A stretch of 64,000 nt of DNA. It comes from Auanema rhodensis. Taxonomy: Eukaryota > Nematoda > Chromadorea > Rhabditida > Rhabditidae. Below are positions 38,962 to 52,900 of the stretch, in pieces. Position 1 is the stretch's first letter, and every line of letters begins with the position of its first letter. The translations under genes and the position numbers were made by a program. The notes under the pieces are model-generated. The model saw nothing but the letters and a program-made list of their open reading frames with translations, did not search any database and was not told the DNA's origin. Location: the NCBI GenBank assembly GCA_964057225.1, contig OZ059894.1, positions 5,828,001-5,892,000 on the forward strand, given 5' to 3'.

Positions 38962-39833
38962 ACAGTCTACGCTCAGACTATGAATTTGTTGTAATTATTA
39001 TATTATTCTTGAAAAAAATGCAAGAATGAATAAATATTAATTTTTTTATTTAAATGTTTATTATAATGAAACGATTACAAAAAAGTAAAACTGAAAAACA
39101 TTATTTGAAAATATGCCAAAAATACATATGAGTTTACAAACATATATATATTCCTAAGACAGATGAATAAGTTACTTCCTTATTTCTTATTCGATTTTAT
39201 AACTATGCTAAAATTTTAAGTTTTTAATGATTTATTATTATAATAAATTATAAAATAAACAGTTAAACTATTTTACTTTTAATTAATTTTAGAAAACTGT
39301 ATTTATTCATTTCTAATCTTTGCCATGTGCTTCGAAACGATTGATGAGGTGATTGTTTTTACAGTCCAAAACTTGAAGAAAAATAGAAAATTAAAAAGTT
39401 TTATCTTATAACTTGAAAAAATATTTAAATAAAGTAATATTATTTCATATTTATGTGGTTAAAATATCCGGTTATTCTAATATACTAATCAAATTAATTT
39501 GAAAACGGGGTAGAGTTGCAATATGCGGTCTCGAAATCAAGATTTTGTTCAGAAAATGCTAGGTACTAGTGTCGTCATGTTACACCGTGACCTCTTCGTT
39601 AAGGAGCGTATGAAAAAGAGTGTGAAAGAAAGAAAGAAAAGGAGTGAAAATATGAGAGAGCGAGAGTTGAGAGAAAAAGAAAAAAAGAAAGAGAGTAGGA
39701 AATAGAAATAAAGCGTTGGGTATCAAGAAAAACGATGAAATAGAATGAAAAGTAGAAAGCAAGTTTTTAACCAAACTGTCTTGGAAGTTCTTTTAAAAGG
39801 AGAAGTGAGTCTGAAATTTTCTTTCAGAACAAA
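38962..39833. other. Intergenic between the two glycine-rich genes
   Basis: AT-rich, with a purine tract near 39600-39710. It ends in tttctttcag at 39818-39827, six bases before the next ATG, a likely trans-splice or 5' UTR acceptor. No other gene seen. Confidence 0.5.
39029..39034 (+). promoter_or_regulatory. Poly(A) signal AATAAA
   Basis: AATAAA 68 bp after the stop codon of the first glycine-rich gene. Confidence 0.55.
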
Positions 39834-40590
39834 ATGAGATTTCTCCTTTTGTTGTTAGTTGTGATCTCCTTTGCCGCTGCGCAATTCGGTCCTCCACCTT
39901 TTGGTAAGTATTTATTAAAAGTAAACCATTTACTGTTTTTTTCTAATTTTTAAGGACCTCGTCCTGGTTTTGGTGGATCATCATTCCACCCTGCTGACTT
40001 CCGTTCTCAAGGGGGTTTTTCGACAAATAATGGAGGGTTCTCCGGCAACGGAGGAAACGTAGGAAACCGTGGTGGATTCGGAGGCAACTCTGGTGGATTC
40101 GGAGGCAACTCTGGTGGATTTGGAGGAAACTCTGGTGGATTTGGAGGAAGTTCTGGTGGATTTGGAGGAAGCTCTGGAGGACGTGGTGGAAGCTCTGATA
40201 ACTTCGGAGGACGTGGTGGATTCGGAGGAAGCTCTGGAGGACGTGGTGGAAGCTCTGATAACTTCGGAGGTCGTGGTGGTAGCTCGGGAGGAAACTTTGG
40301 AGGTCGTGGTGGAAGCTCAGACAATTTTGGAAACCGTGGTGGAAGCTCAGATAACTTCGGAGGTCGTGGTGGTAGCTCAGGAGGAAGCTTTGGAGGTCGT
40401 GGTGGAAACTCTGGAAGCTCAAATGGAGGCAGCTTCGGTGGACGTGGTGGCCCCCCTACCCCAAGTAATTAATTCATCTAATTTCAATTTTCAAAACTTT
40501 AAATAATATATTTCATTACATCTTATTTCAGGCCCTGGAATCGGTATTGCTCATCACGTTCTCACTGGTCTGTTCGGAACTGGCCGTTAA
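39834..40590 (+). CDS. Secreted glycine-rich protein (GGF/GGRGGSS repeats)
   Basis: Signal peptide MRFLLLLLVVISFAAA, then mature QFGPPPFG. Three exons: 39834 to about 39901, a main exon about 39955-40465 and a last exon about 40532-40590 that encodes a non-repetitive end, GIGIAHHVLTGLFGTGR, before TAA. The main exon starts with a unique stretch (GGSSFHPADFRSQ), then GGFGGNSGG units and finally GGRGGSSDNF units. The AQFG start of the mature chain is shared with the neighbour at 37665, so the two are probably related. Possible roles include cuticle, eggshell or immune-type secreted protein; the sequence does not decide. Alternative-frame ORFs over the main exon are shadows. Confidence 0.85.
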
Positions 40591-41151
40591 ACAATTAATC
40601 CAAAAGTTGATTATTGTTTTATGATAATAAGCTATGTACCAATAAATAATTTAAATGTAATCTTAATGTTTCTACAGTATTTATTTCTTTTGCAAAATTT
40701 ATGAAAAAAAAATTATTTGGAAAGCAGTTCACATCAACATTCATAGGTAGGAGTGTATTGATAGAACAAGAAAATATAATTGAAATATTAGAATAAATTC
40801 GAAGTTTTTTAAGTTTCAACTCATTTTCCTTAATTCGAAAAATGAAAATTTTATAACATATTTGGTTAATTTTTTCTTTTTTTTTGTATTGAGAAATTGA
40901 ATGAAAATTTTTTCGAATCTTAGGTGAACAAGATAGGACGTAACATAGATATTGCTAATCTAACCGCAATCTCGTATTGCGTGATAATCGACGGAAGCTG
41001 AAATCTAGAAATTTAAATCTTTCTAGAAAGATTAAATGAGCTTATCCGCTTGCCTGTCTGGTTTACAGTGAAATAATTTTTTTAAAAAGAGGAACTAGTT
41101 AGGATAGTTTGACTCATTTTTGTTCATCTCACTTCTCATTGCCAAACGTTG
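40591..41151. other. Intergenic gap before the Pro/Met/Asn-rich gene
   Basis: AT-rich 3' flank of the glycine-rich gene, followed by a slightly GC-richer patch at about 40930-41070 just upstream of the next ATG cluster. The latter may hold promoter elements, but no motif is recognised. Confidence 0.35.
40641..40646 (+). promoter_or_regulatory. Poly(A) signal AATAAA
   Basis: AATAAA 50 bp after the stop of the second glycine-rich gene. Confidence 0.55.
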
Positions 41152-41692
41152 ATGATGATGATGACGACGACGAAGAATCTAATGTTTTGTACTTTATTCA
41201 CAATTTTTATTCAAATTGATGGTCAAATGGTAAATAATAGCTTTTTCTGTTTTATTTTATCTTAAATAATTCAATTTCTTATTTCAAGAATCCTCTTATG
41301 ATGGGTGGTAATAGGTTGCCAATGACACCAGGAATGATTTCTCCTTATTCATCTCCATATTATCAAAATAATAATGGTCGATTAGGAGATATTTTACATG
41401 ATTTTATTGACGAAGCTTTAAGTTCGTGCACAAGCATTTTCTTGATAACAAACAATTGAAGTCAAACTTTTCAGTTTCCCTAACACGATCTCCTGAACGT
41501 AGGTTTCAAACATATCCATATTATGGTCGTCCTATGATCCCAGGTAAATTAAAATATAAATTTTTCAACTGCTTATCAAACATATTGTTATTGTTTTCAG
41601 GTAATCCTTTAGGTGTCAACCCAATGTTAGTTAATAGTTTTGGTGCCCCTCAATTTGGACCAAATCTGCCAGTTGGTATGCCCATATTTTAA
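41152..41692 (+). CDS. Small secreted Pro/Met/Asn/Tyr-rich protein
   Basis: Four exons with matching phases: from ATG 41152 (four consecutive ATG codons, then ACG ACG ACG), a hydrophobic leader LMFCTLFTIFIQIDGQ; an exon from about 41289 (NPLMMGGNRLPMTPGM, then YYQNNNGRLGDILHDFIDEA); an exon about 41474-41543 (RSPERRFQTYPYYGRPMIP); and a last exon about 41602-41692 ending PNLPVGMPIF and TAA. About 120 residues, signal peptide likely. No family is recognised. It continues the run of secreted low-complexity proteins from the two glycine-rich genes on the same strand but shows no AQFG start. Which of the four ATGs is used cannot be told. Confidence 0.75.
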
Positions 41693-43151
41693 GTTAAAAA
41701 AAATGGAAATCTGGTCTCTATTCTCTACAGTTACTTCTTTCTAATATTTTATAATTCATAATTAATATATATATTTCTTATAATTATTATTTAATATTTG
41801 TATGTATATGTATGATTATCATATATTGTACATAGTTAAATGTTTTTTTTATCAAGCAACATCATATTATGATAAATGGTTTAATATCACAAAATGTAGT
41901 TTTTCAATTTATTTCCGAAATATACCATTAGTTTTCCTTTTCTACTCATAATAAAAAACGTTTTGACGATTTTTCTAACATGAATTGTTTTTTTTTATTT
42001 TCCTTATCCCGTTCTATTAGTCATTAATTTTATCATAATGACACCTTTTTGCAAATTTTTAATGAAATTTAAATTTTTTTATTAAATCGAATGCTGAAAG
42101 ATTGACCTCGAAAATATGTTCAATAAATTGGAAAAAGTTTCGACTATATAATTAGTTGATGACTGAAGAAAAAGATTAGATGTCACTTCGAATAGTCAAT
42201 ATGTTCTTAATTAATTCTTCTATCTTTTAAACTTCTAAATCTCTGATCTTTCATTGATCTTTCAGAATTAATTTTTCTCTTTTTTTTTATTCTTTTTTTT
42301 TCCAACTCTTAATTTCATTAGCAGTTCACATGTTTCTTCTTGTCTTAATTTCCATGTAAGTCTCACTTCACAACTAAACAACCTTACCGGCTTTTATTAT
42401 CGTCTTTCATTTCATGAAACATGATTCTCATCTATTTTAAAGATGAAATTCTCTTTATTTCTTTTTGATGATTCAATGTACACCTTATTATAACATCCAA
42501 ATACTCAAATAATGATAGTTATCTCAAATAAAAAAAACATTTTTCGTATTTTTTTTGTCCTAAACAAATTAACATTCGAGTATTATTGTGTTTCATCATC
42601 TGAAATAATTGTTGTTCAGTCAGTCAGGCATTCATCATGCTATCGGATTTATTTCTCTATTACATGATCCATTTGACTGAAATATAAAAGATATCTCTAT
42701 ATCTATACTTATACATATTAATTTAAAATATTAACTGTTTATTTAACTTTTATAAATTAATTTGTAATATAATTATATTTAGATATTTGTTTTTTAAATT
42801 TTCAAATATATGTTCTTACTGTTTGGACTTCTGTATTTCTTGTTCTTATATATTTACATCACGGACTATCACAGTCTCAACAAAGTTTTTTATACATTTT
42901 AATCTCTTTTTTTCCCAAACGTATACAAAAAATAAAAAAGTTACTACTTCATATGAACTTCTGCCTCAATATTTGTTATATTTAATATAAAAATTCGTCA
43001 TGAAAACCAGTTTATTTCTTTTAATCTTACATTTAACAGTATTTTCTTCATTCAATAGCTAGGTTCATCTCACAATAAACTTTTCTAAAAATGGGATTTA
43101 AGATATGTTTTCGAATTGAAAAAAAAATGAAAAAAATTCTCAAGCGAATCG
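41693..43151. other. AT-rich intergenic region
   Basis: No exon chain seen. Short T-rich ORFs only. Confidence 0.45.
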
Positions 43152-43362
43152 TTATCGTCTCCATTCAACTTGTCCAACTACTTTTATCCTCATCAACACA
43201 ATGTCTGGTTAGAATCGATTTAACAAGAACAACTATATGAACATAAGCCAAATTACATTTCCAAATCGATGTCGGTGTTCTACCTGTTGATAGGTTACTA
43301 GTGACATTCACCTTTTTCTTGCTTTCATTGTGATGTACATCTCTATCTGAAACACTTGTCAT
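43152..43362 (-). CDS. Candidate small minus-strand gene, divergent from the giant gene
   Basis: On the minus strand aattttag precedes the ATG at 43362 by three bases, a good trans-splice-type acceptor. The reading is hydrophilic (MTSVSDRDVHHNESKKK) up to PTSIWK. It either runs on unspliced for 65 residues or uses a 52-bp intron (donor after the T following TGG AAA, acceptor ctaaccag) to a second exon ending GQVEWRR and TAA at 43152-43154. The intron has the size typical of this window. No family is recognised and the gene may extend further. Confidence 0.3.
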
Positions 43363-43607
43363 GTTCTAAAATTGGAAATAAATATGATATCTTCATTTTC
43401 TACCTCCAACCTCTCTCTCTATGTTATTTTCTTATTCTATTTCTCTTTCTTTTTTCTCTTCTTTCTTTCTCTTTCTTTCATTTAATTTTATCAACAATCT
43501 TATCTCTCCAGTTTCTTATTGTCTCTCTTCTTTCCGCAATGTGAACATCTCCCTCTTTTACATATTGTAACATTGCTGTGTCAATGCTGATGTGCCTTCT
43601 GTATTAG

Positions 43608-43806
43608 GTTCGGAAGTCATCTGATAATCCATCTGCACAACCAAGGCATTTTGTCATTTTTGTTCATCACGATAGCAAGACCGTGTCAGGTTTTCACTTC
43701 GATCTTAACACCGTTTGATCGGTTTTTTGTTCATAAACACCACCTAGGCTATATTCCAGTAGAGGCCATCAGGCATCAACATACCACCCAGTTGATAGAT
43801 GAGACT
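43608..43806 (+). CDS. Upstream exons of the giant repeat gene (alternative 5' end)
   Basis: Two exons with good boundaries: 43608-43689 (VRKSSDNPSAQPRHF, then VIFVHHDSKTVS) and 43748-43806 (GYIPVEAIRHQHTTQLIDET). Their phases join each other, and the second ends in phase 0, as required for the exon at 45078. They do not fit the phase of the exon at 43947-44024. So they either start a different transcript of the giant gene or belong to it with the 43947 exon skipped. No in-frame ATG is present and the exon before 43608 was not found. Confidence 0.5.
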
Positions 43807-43946
43807 GTAAGACTTGCGAATCTATCACCCTTCTCTTTTCTATATCTGCCTATCTGAGCTATTATTCTACTGATCATTCTAACCGCTTATTCTCAACTGT
43901 ATTCTCCACATTTCTTCATCTTTTGTGTATATTCTATAATGTGCCT

Positions 43947-46900
43947 ATGCCAATGTTAAGCCAGCCTTCCGATACTGAAAGCGAACACGACGACTTGGGA
44001 TCTATTCGACCTACTCTTAACGACGTAAGTAATATATAATTTCGATAAATAAAATATTTTCTTGCTAAACAAAAATCAGAAAGAAAAAGATAAAAATTTA
44101 TGGAAAAGGTTGAATGAAATTTATATCTTTTCATTTACAAAGACGAACAATTCAGTAAATATTTTTTTTTTTTCAAAAAAATGTTCTTTATATCAAGAAA
44201 CAGGATTAATTGTAGTAAAACATGAGAGAGACGAGCTATATACAAACTCTCGCCATTCTATGTATGCTTTTTTTCTCGTAAAGAAAACCAGTTATTGATG
44301 TACAATAAGAAAAAAAACCATTTAATATTTTAGCTTATCTTTTTGTCTTTTGCCGGAAGTTAATAAACAAAACAAACAGCTTTTTTTCTTTCTCTCAACC
44401 TCCGAATGCCTTATCTGTGCTTTCTTGTAATATATTCTTTGATTTATTTATTCAATCTATAAAAATCAATAAAAAAACTATTGCATGAAGACTCTTTTAA
44501 ATTTACAAAATTAAACTTTTACTGTTTCTTTTTCCGTTTTTTTTGGGGAAATACTGATCGGCTGATTGCCTTTCCTGAGTTAATGAGAATTCTACAGGGT
44601 ATTGATCACACGTCTCACAATCATGTTACACAGAAAGATTTAACCAAATAAAAAAGCAAAACGGTGAAGTTTTGTAAAAATGTGAAAAAACTCTCAGGTT
44701 TTGAACAAATCGCCAGTCTCAGCCAATCCTTCATATTGCACTTTCTCACACCAGTACTATACAAATTCATCTTAGTCTTCATCAGCTTCACGATGATCAA
44801 CCGTTAATAATGTTTCTTCAACTTTCTATTTCAAATACTTTTTGTTTTCTTTTCAATTGAAATTTCTGCTTTTCATTCTACTATCTCTGTTTTTCTTTCA
44901 TTCTCTCAGTTTTCCATTCTATCTGACGATCAACTTTCTTGTGGCAATTTGTATTATATTTCTTACCAATTTTCTACGCAATAAAAGTATTTTAAATAAA
45001 AAACAGAATCTATATAACTATTACTTTAATTTACAAAACTTTTATTGACAAAAAATAGCATTTTCCCTCTTACTTAGGTTGTTCTGGCCCTGACGTTACC
45101 ACCGAGTGCGTTAGCCCTCTGCGTTTGGATGCCTAAGCGACGTCGTGAGCGAATACTTGAAGTTACTAAAACTATCACTATCACTGAGATAGCTGATACG
45201 CTACCCCGAATTCTCCAAGATGGGGCTAAGGTTCGTTGAACTTTTTTTCTTGGTTTTCGATCTGCCATTTATCGCAACCGTACTTTAGCATACCGTAACG
45301 AATGTTGAGCTGGGCAATGGTCATCCAGTTACCGTACATATTAGTCAGACAACGGATCAATTCGAAGAATCAGAATGTCCGGAAAAATCAAAATTCTCCG
45401 AATATATAGATAACAAACCGTTGATTAATTGTGATGATGAAGATATTGTGGAGACGGTACATACAATAAATGAGAAGTTTATTCAGCTTCCTGATCTTAC
45501 TGGAAGCAGCATTGTTAAACAGCATGACGGTTTAGCTGATAATGTCATTGATATCAGCTTCCGTACCTCAAGTAATGACTTATAACTACTATATAGAAAT
45601 TGAATCATTTCAATTCAGAAAATCAGCTCAACAAATCTGCAACCAGCAAGAAATCAAATGTGTCAGCATATTTCAAGCCATCACGGTCATTAGATGTACT
45701 TCTATTATCACCCACAGATACAGGATTCTATACTTCTCCGAATAGGTCAGTGGCCATTATGCACTATTAGCTTTAGCTTCCATGATATGTCTTCAACCAG
45801 TTCCATATTTTTTCAGTCAAAATATTAAAAAAAATAATGAGAAAAGACATTGCTTCATATAGGAGAAAACTAAACAAAGAATAGCATTATTTTGTTTAAA
45901 AAAATTTTTTTTTACACTTACCATTCACATTTGAAATTTATAACCATAAATTTTTTTTTTTGGCTACATCAGACGAAAGTTTGGAAGAATGTAAGTTGAT
46001 TGATTGAAGCAAATAGACATGGTATTCATAACACCAATGTTCTTTTCTTCATGATCATTCATTTCAGTCAATACCATCCCATCCCCTCTCTCTTTCATAT
46101 CTTATAACATGCTGCTACGCATTTTCTCTGAACTATTCATCATTTAATTTTCTCATTTTTTAGGTGTAAAAATTTAATTTTTGACTTTAATTTCACTGTG
46201 ACTTTTAAAAAAGTTTTGAAGGAAAAAAGTTAAAGTTATTCTTAATTTAAATTAAAAACATATTATTCTCATTTGTCTCAAATATCTATATAATATTAAT
46301 TATTTTGCAAATTTTAGAATATTTGTTTCATTTTATTTTTATTTTATAGATCTGGTTTAGTGGATGGTACTGAAAGTGATGGAAGTATGATTATTCACAC
46401 AGATGATGAAAGAAGGCTTGACAGCGGTGTATCTTCTGTTAATGGCATTCAGATAAGAGGGTGAGCTTCAAGGTTTTTGATTCAATTTTCGTTTTTTTAT
46501 AAATGTGATAAAAAATAAAATGTATCAAATATATTTGAGGAATAACTCGTTGTCTGGAGGAAGAAGACGACTGGTTCCTCTAAGCTCTGATGACGATAAT
46601 GATGATTTGATTTATTTGCCTTCGATTCCGACGACGTCAGCTACACTGCCACGCTCATCACGAAAAAAGTAAACTTAGTATATAGTTCAGACAAAAACTA
46701 ATGTTTTATCTATTTATATCTGTATATGTACACAACACAACTATTAATTACCGTTGGTTTTTATTTATATTTTTCTTATAGAAAGCGATGCGGTAGACGA
46801 TATATTGTGACTTCGTTAACAAAGTCACAATCTAATCCGGCAATATATCATTCATACGTAAAATATCATCCTTGTTTACAGTATTGAAATTTAATATTTC

Positions 46901-49900
46901 AGAGGTTTCCTGAATCCAACAGAACTCAGCAAGAACAGAAAAGATCAGCAGAATATAATAATAGAACAAGATCTCATTCTGAACGGTATGGAGAGCAGGC
47001 ACAAGAAAATGGTAAATAATTGATAATCTTTTGAACAATATAATTTATTTTTTAGACAATACGCACCATAGATCTCATTTATATATCCAAAATTCTGCTA
47101 TGCCATCGCATACATATACGGTTACTTCAGTTACTGAAACGGTTCGAGAAGGTAATGAAAAAGTATTCAAACATTCAAATATATTTTAGTATCATTAACT
47201 ATAATCATAACAAATCGAAATATTAAAAAAACAATATAACTTCTACTGGTTGTTGTACTAATGATATACAACATTATAGGAAATGCAATCAGAAAGTTTA
47301 AATTATAATCAAACAATTGAATTTTTTCAGATCAAACAAAAGATGATCGTGATAAACATGATTTATCAATTCATAAGATAACCGTAGATTTAGAACTAGA
47401 TAGAGTTAATGATACCGAATCACGGATCAATGAGATTATACGGATTGAAAACGTAATTTTTCCAATTAATCACACAAATTTTTATAAATATTTAGGTTTG
47501 CGAAAATGATATTATTCCTCCAAACATGACATCAACTCCATTATCTACGTTAGAAAAAGCTAGAAAGCGCAGTTATAAAATGTAAAAACAATATTATAAA
47601 TCTTATAAAATTATAATTTTTAGAAATCATGGTGTTAGTATTGTTACAACAGATGAGAATATACAAGTTCAAGTTAGTAGCTCAGATGACTATCTGGTAT
47701 ACAATTTGTTTTATTACTATATAAATATGATTGAATTTAAGAAGGCTCCAAATGTTACACGCGGGTCACTATCACCAATTGTCGTTGTTAATCAGGATCG
47801 CTCCCGGAAGGGTAGCACTGACAACTTAGGTACATTTCCTAGAGAAGTTAGAAGAAAGAGTACGGTGACCGATATTGATTGGTTTGCAGCATTCAACATG
47901 AAGGTTTGTTAATGTTTTGTGACTTATTTTCGGAAATCAATTGATTAAGGAACCAATTACTCCAAGATCACCTAGAAGTCCATTACCTATTGATGTTTTG
48001 AAGGAGAGTGAGAACATAATTTTGGATAAACATTGTTATAACAGAAAGTAATATTACAGTTTACTAAGAACAGAACTAATTTGATTTTTACAGTGTTCCG
48101 TTATCCAAAATTACGGTTGAAGATATTTTTAGATGTAACAACTCAAGAAAACAGCAAGAGCATCCATGTTATTGTTCAGCATGCAAATTATCCAAAATGT
48201 CCGACGAGGTATCCCTTATATACATACTCAGCTTCAACCAAAATCTTAGGAACTCAAAGCCATACTTGAGAAAAAAATGAGAGCTACAAATGAACAACTA
48301 TATGTTTATCCAGAAGATAATACTCATGACGACAATCAGAGAACTACAACTTCTCACACCACAATTGAATTTCAGAACGGTAACAACGATAAAGCTACGT
48401 CATCTGTAGTACAGGATTATCTGAACCAAACAGCCCCAGAACAACCTCATCAACCGGATCCATCTCCTTTGGACATCTCAATGGATGATGTTTTCACAGA
48501 AGGCTCTGAGCCATCAACTTCTGGAAATCGTCACGCTATTGATTTGGACAAGTATGTTCAAAGGAGCCGTGATATGCAAGCTCATTCCGGAGAACAAGGA
48601 TTCACTACCTATGTCCAAAGAGAGGAGAAGCCTGATGTTTCAACACGAGTATCAACTTTGCCAGAAGCCGATGTTAGTGTTGATGACGTCTTCAATCCGA
48701 CACCACCAAAGAGAGTTCAACCTTCTTCTGATACCACAGTTCTCTTGAAGAAATCGCAACAACCTACTGTGTCTACTGAGAAACGGTCGATTGAACCAAC
48801 CTATCCAACTATTGAAACATCCACTCTTGACATCTCAATGGATGCTGTTTTCACAGAAGGCTCTGAGCCATCAACTTCTGGAAATCGTCACGCTATTGAT
48901 TTGGACAAGTATGTTCAAAGGAGCCGTGATATGCAAGCTCATTCCGGAGAACAAGGATTCACTACCTATGTCCAAAGAGAGGAGAAGCCTGATGTTTCAA
49001 CACGAGTATCAACTTTGCCAGAAGCCGATGTTAGTGTTGATGACGTCTTCAATCCGACACCACCAAAGAGAGTTCAACCTTCTTCTGATACCACAGTTCT
49101 CTTGAAGAAATCCCAACAACCTGCTGTGTCCACTGAGCATCGCCCGATTGAACCAACCTATCCAACTATTGAAACATCCACTCTTGACATCTCAATGGAT
49201 GATGTTTTCACAGAAGGCTCTGAGCCATCAACTTCTGGAAATCGTCACGCTATTGATTTGGACAAGTATGTTCAAAGGAGCCGTGATATGCAAGCTCATT
49301 CCGGAGAACAAGGATTCACTACCTATGTCCAAAGAGAGGAGAAGCCTGATGTTTCAACACGAGTATCAACTTTGCCAGAAGCCGATGTTAGTGTTGATGA
49401 CGTCTTCAATCCGACACCACCAAAGAGAGTTCAACCTTCTTCTGATACCACAGTTCTCTTGAAGAAATCGCAACAACCTACTGTGTCTACTGAGAAACGG
49501 TCGATTGAACCAACCTATCCAACTATTGAAACATCCACTCTTGACATCTCAATGGATGCTGTTTTCACAGAAGGCTCTGAGCCATCAACTTCTGGAAATC
49601 GTCACGCTATTGATTTGGACAAGTATGTTCAAAGGAGCCGTGATATGCAAGCTCATTCCGGAGAACAAGGATTCACTACCTATGTCCAAAGAGAGGAGAA
49701 GCCTGATGTTTCAACACGAGTATCAACTTTGCCAGAAGCCGATGTTAGTGTTGATGACGTCTTCAATCCGACACCACCAAAGAGAGTTCAACCTTCTTCT
49801 GATACCACAGTTCTCTTGAAGAAATCCCAACAACCTGCTGTGTCCACTGAGCATCGCCCGATTGAACCAACCTATCCAACTATTGAAACATCCACTCTTG

Positions 49901-52900
49901 ACATCTCAATGGATGATGTTTTCACAGAAGGCTCTGAGCCATCAACTTCTGGAAATCGTCACGCTATTGATTTGGACAAGTATGTTCAAAGGAGCCGTGA
50001 TATGCAAGCTCATTCCGGAGAACAAGGATTCACTACCTATATCCAAAAAGAGGAGAAGCCAGATGCTTCAACACGAGTATCAACTTTGCCAGAAGCCGAT
50101 GTTAGTGTTGATGACGTCTTCAATCCAACACCACCGAAGAGAGTTCAATCTTCTTCTGATACCACAGTTCTCTTGAAGAAATCCCAACAACCTGCTGTGT
50201 CCACTGAGCATCGCCCGATTGAACCAACCTATCCAACTATTGAAACATCCACTTTTGACATCTCAATGGATGATGTTTTCACAGAAGGCTCTGAGCCATC
50301 AACTTCTGGAAATCGTCACGCTATTGATTTGGACAAGTATGTTCAAAGGAGCCGTGATATGCAAGCTCATTCCGGAGAACAAGGATTCACTACCTATGTC
50401 CAAAGAGAGGAGAAGCCTGATGTTTCAACACGAGTATCAACTTTGCCAGAAGCCGATGTTAGTGTTGATGACGTCTTCAATCCAACACCACCGAAGAGAG
50501 TTCAACCTTCTTCTGATACCACAGTTCTCTTGAAGAAATCCCAACAACCTGCTGTGTCCACTGAGCATCGCCCGATTGAACCAACCTATCCAATTATTGA
50601 AACATCCACTCTTGACATCTCAATGGATGATGTTTTCACAGAAGGCTCTGAGCCATCAACTTCTGGAAATCGTCACGCTATTGATTTGGACAAGTATGTT
50701 CAAAGGAGCCGTGATATGCAAGCTCATTCCGGAGAACAAGGATTCAATACCTATGTCCAAAAGGAGGAGAAGCCAGATGCTTCAACACGAGTATCAACTT
50801 TGTCAGAAGCCGATGTTAGTGTTGATGACGTCTTCAATCCGACACCACCAAAGAGAGTTCAACCTTCTTCTGATACCACAGTTCTCTTGAAGAAATCCCA
50901 ACAACCTGCTGTGTCCACTGAGCATCCCACATTTGAACCAACCTATCCTACTGCTGAAACATCCACTCTTGACATCTCAATGGATGATGTTTTCACAGAA
51001 GGTTCTGAGCCATCAACTTCTGGAAATCGTCACGCTATTGATTTGGACAAGTATGTTCAAAGGAGCCGTGATATGCAAGCTCATTCCGGAGAACAAGGAT
51101 TCACTACCTATATCCAAAAGGAGGAGAAGCCAGATGCTTCAACACGAGTATCAACTTCGCCAGAAGCCGATGTTAGTGTTGATGACGTCTTCAATCCAAC
51201 ACCACCGAAGAGAGTTCAACCTTCTTCTGATACCACAGTTCTCTTGAAGAAATTCCAACAACCTGCTGTGTCCACTGAGCATCGCCCGATTGAACCAACC
51301 TATCCAACTATTGAAACATCCACTCTTGACATCTCAATGGATGATGTTTTCACAGAAGGCTCTGAGCCATCAACTTCTGGAAATCGTCACGCTATTGATT
51401 TGGACAAGTATGTTCAAAGGAGCCGTGATATGCAAGCTCATTCCGGAGAACAAGGATTCACTACCTATGTCCAAAGAGAGGAGAAGCCTGATGTTTCAAC
51501 ACGAGTATCAACTTTGCCAGAAGCCGATGTTAGTGTTGATGACGTCTTCAATCCGACACCACCAAAAAGAGTTCAATCTTCTTCTGATACCACAGTTCTC
51601 TTGAAGAAATCCCAACAACCTGCTGTGTCCACTGAGCATCGCCCGATTGAACCAACCTATCCAACTATTGAAACATCCACTCTTGACATATCAATGGATG
51701 ATGTTTTCACAGAAGGCTCTGAGCCATCAACTTCTGGAAATCGTCACGCTATTGATTTGGACAAGTATGTTCAAAGAAGCCGTGATATGCAAGCTCATTC
51801 CGGAGAACAAGGATTCAATACCTATGTCCAAAAGGAGGAGAAGCCAGATGCTTCAACACGAGTATCAACTTTGTCAGAAGCCGATGTTAGTGTTGATGAC
51901 GTCTTCAATCCGACACCACCAAAGAGAGTTCAACCTTCTTCTGATACCACAGTTCTCTTGAAGAAATCCCAACAACCTGCTGTGTCCACTGAGCATCGCC
52001 CGATTGAACCAACCTATCCAATTATTGAAACATCCACTCTTGACATCTCAATGGATGATGTTTTCACAGAAGGCTCTGAGCCATCAACTTCTGGAAATCG
52101 TCACGCTATTGATTTGGACAAGTATGTTCAAAGGAGCCGTGATATGCAAGCTCATTCCGGAGAACAAGGATTCACTACCTATGTCCAAAGAGAGGAGAAG
52201 CCTGATGTTTCAACACGAGTATCAACTTTGCCAGAAGCCGATGTTAGTGTTGATGACGTCTTCAATCCGACAACACCAAAAAGAGTTCAATCTTCTTCTG
52301 ATACCACAGTTCTCTTGAAGAAATCCCAACAACCTGCTGTGTCCCCTGAGCATCGCCCGATTGAACCAACCTATCCAACTATTGAAACATCCACTCTTGA
52401 CATATCAATGGATGATGTTTTCACAGAAGGCTCTGAGCCATCAACTTCTGGAAATCGTCACGCTATTGATTTGGACAAGTATGTTCAAAGGAGCCGTGAT
52501 ATGCAAGCTCATTCCGGAGAACAAGGATTCAATACCTATGTCCAAAAGGAGGAGAAGCCAGATGCTTCAACACGAGTATCAACTTTGTCAGAAGCCGATG
52601 TTAGTGTTGATGACGTCTTCAATCCGACACCACCAAAGAGAGTTCAACCTTCTTCTGATACCACAGTTCTCTTGAAGAAATCCCAACAACCTGCTGTGTC
52701 CACTGAGCATCCCACATTTGAACCAACCTATCCTACTGCTGAAACATCCACTCTTGACATCTCAATGGATGATGTTTTCACAGAAGGTTCTGAGCCATCA
52801 ACTTCTGGAAATCGTCACGCTATTGATTTGGACAAGTATGTTCAAAGGAGCCGTGATATGCAAGCTCATTCCGGAGAACAAGGATTCACTACCTATGTCC

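Noticed and set aside
39943-40506. Proline-rich antisense and acidic alternative-frame ORFs over the second glycine-rich gene
   Set aside because: Shadows of the Gly codon repeats, with no leader or splice support.
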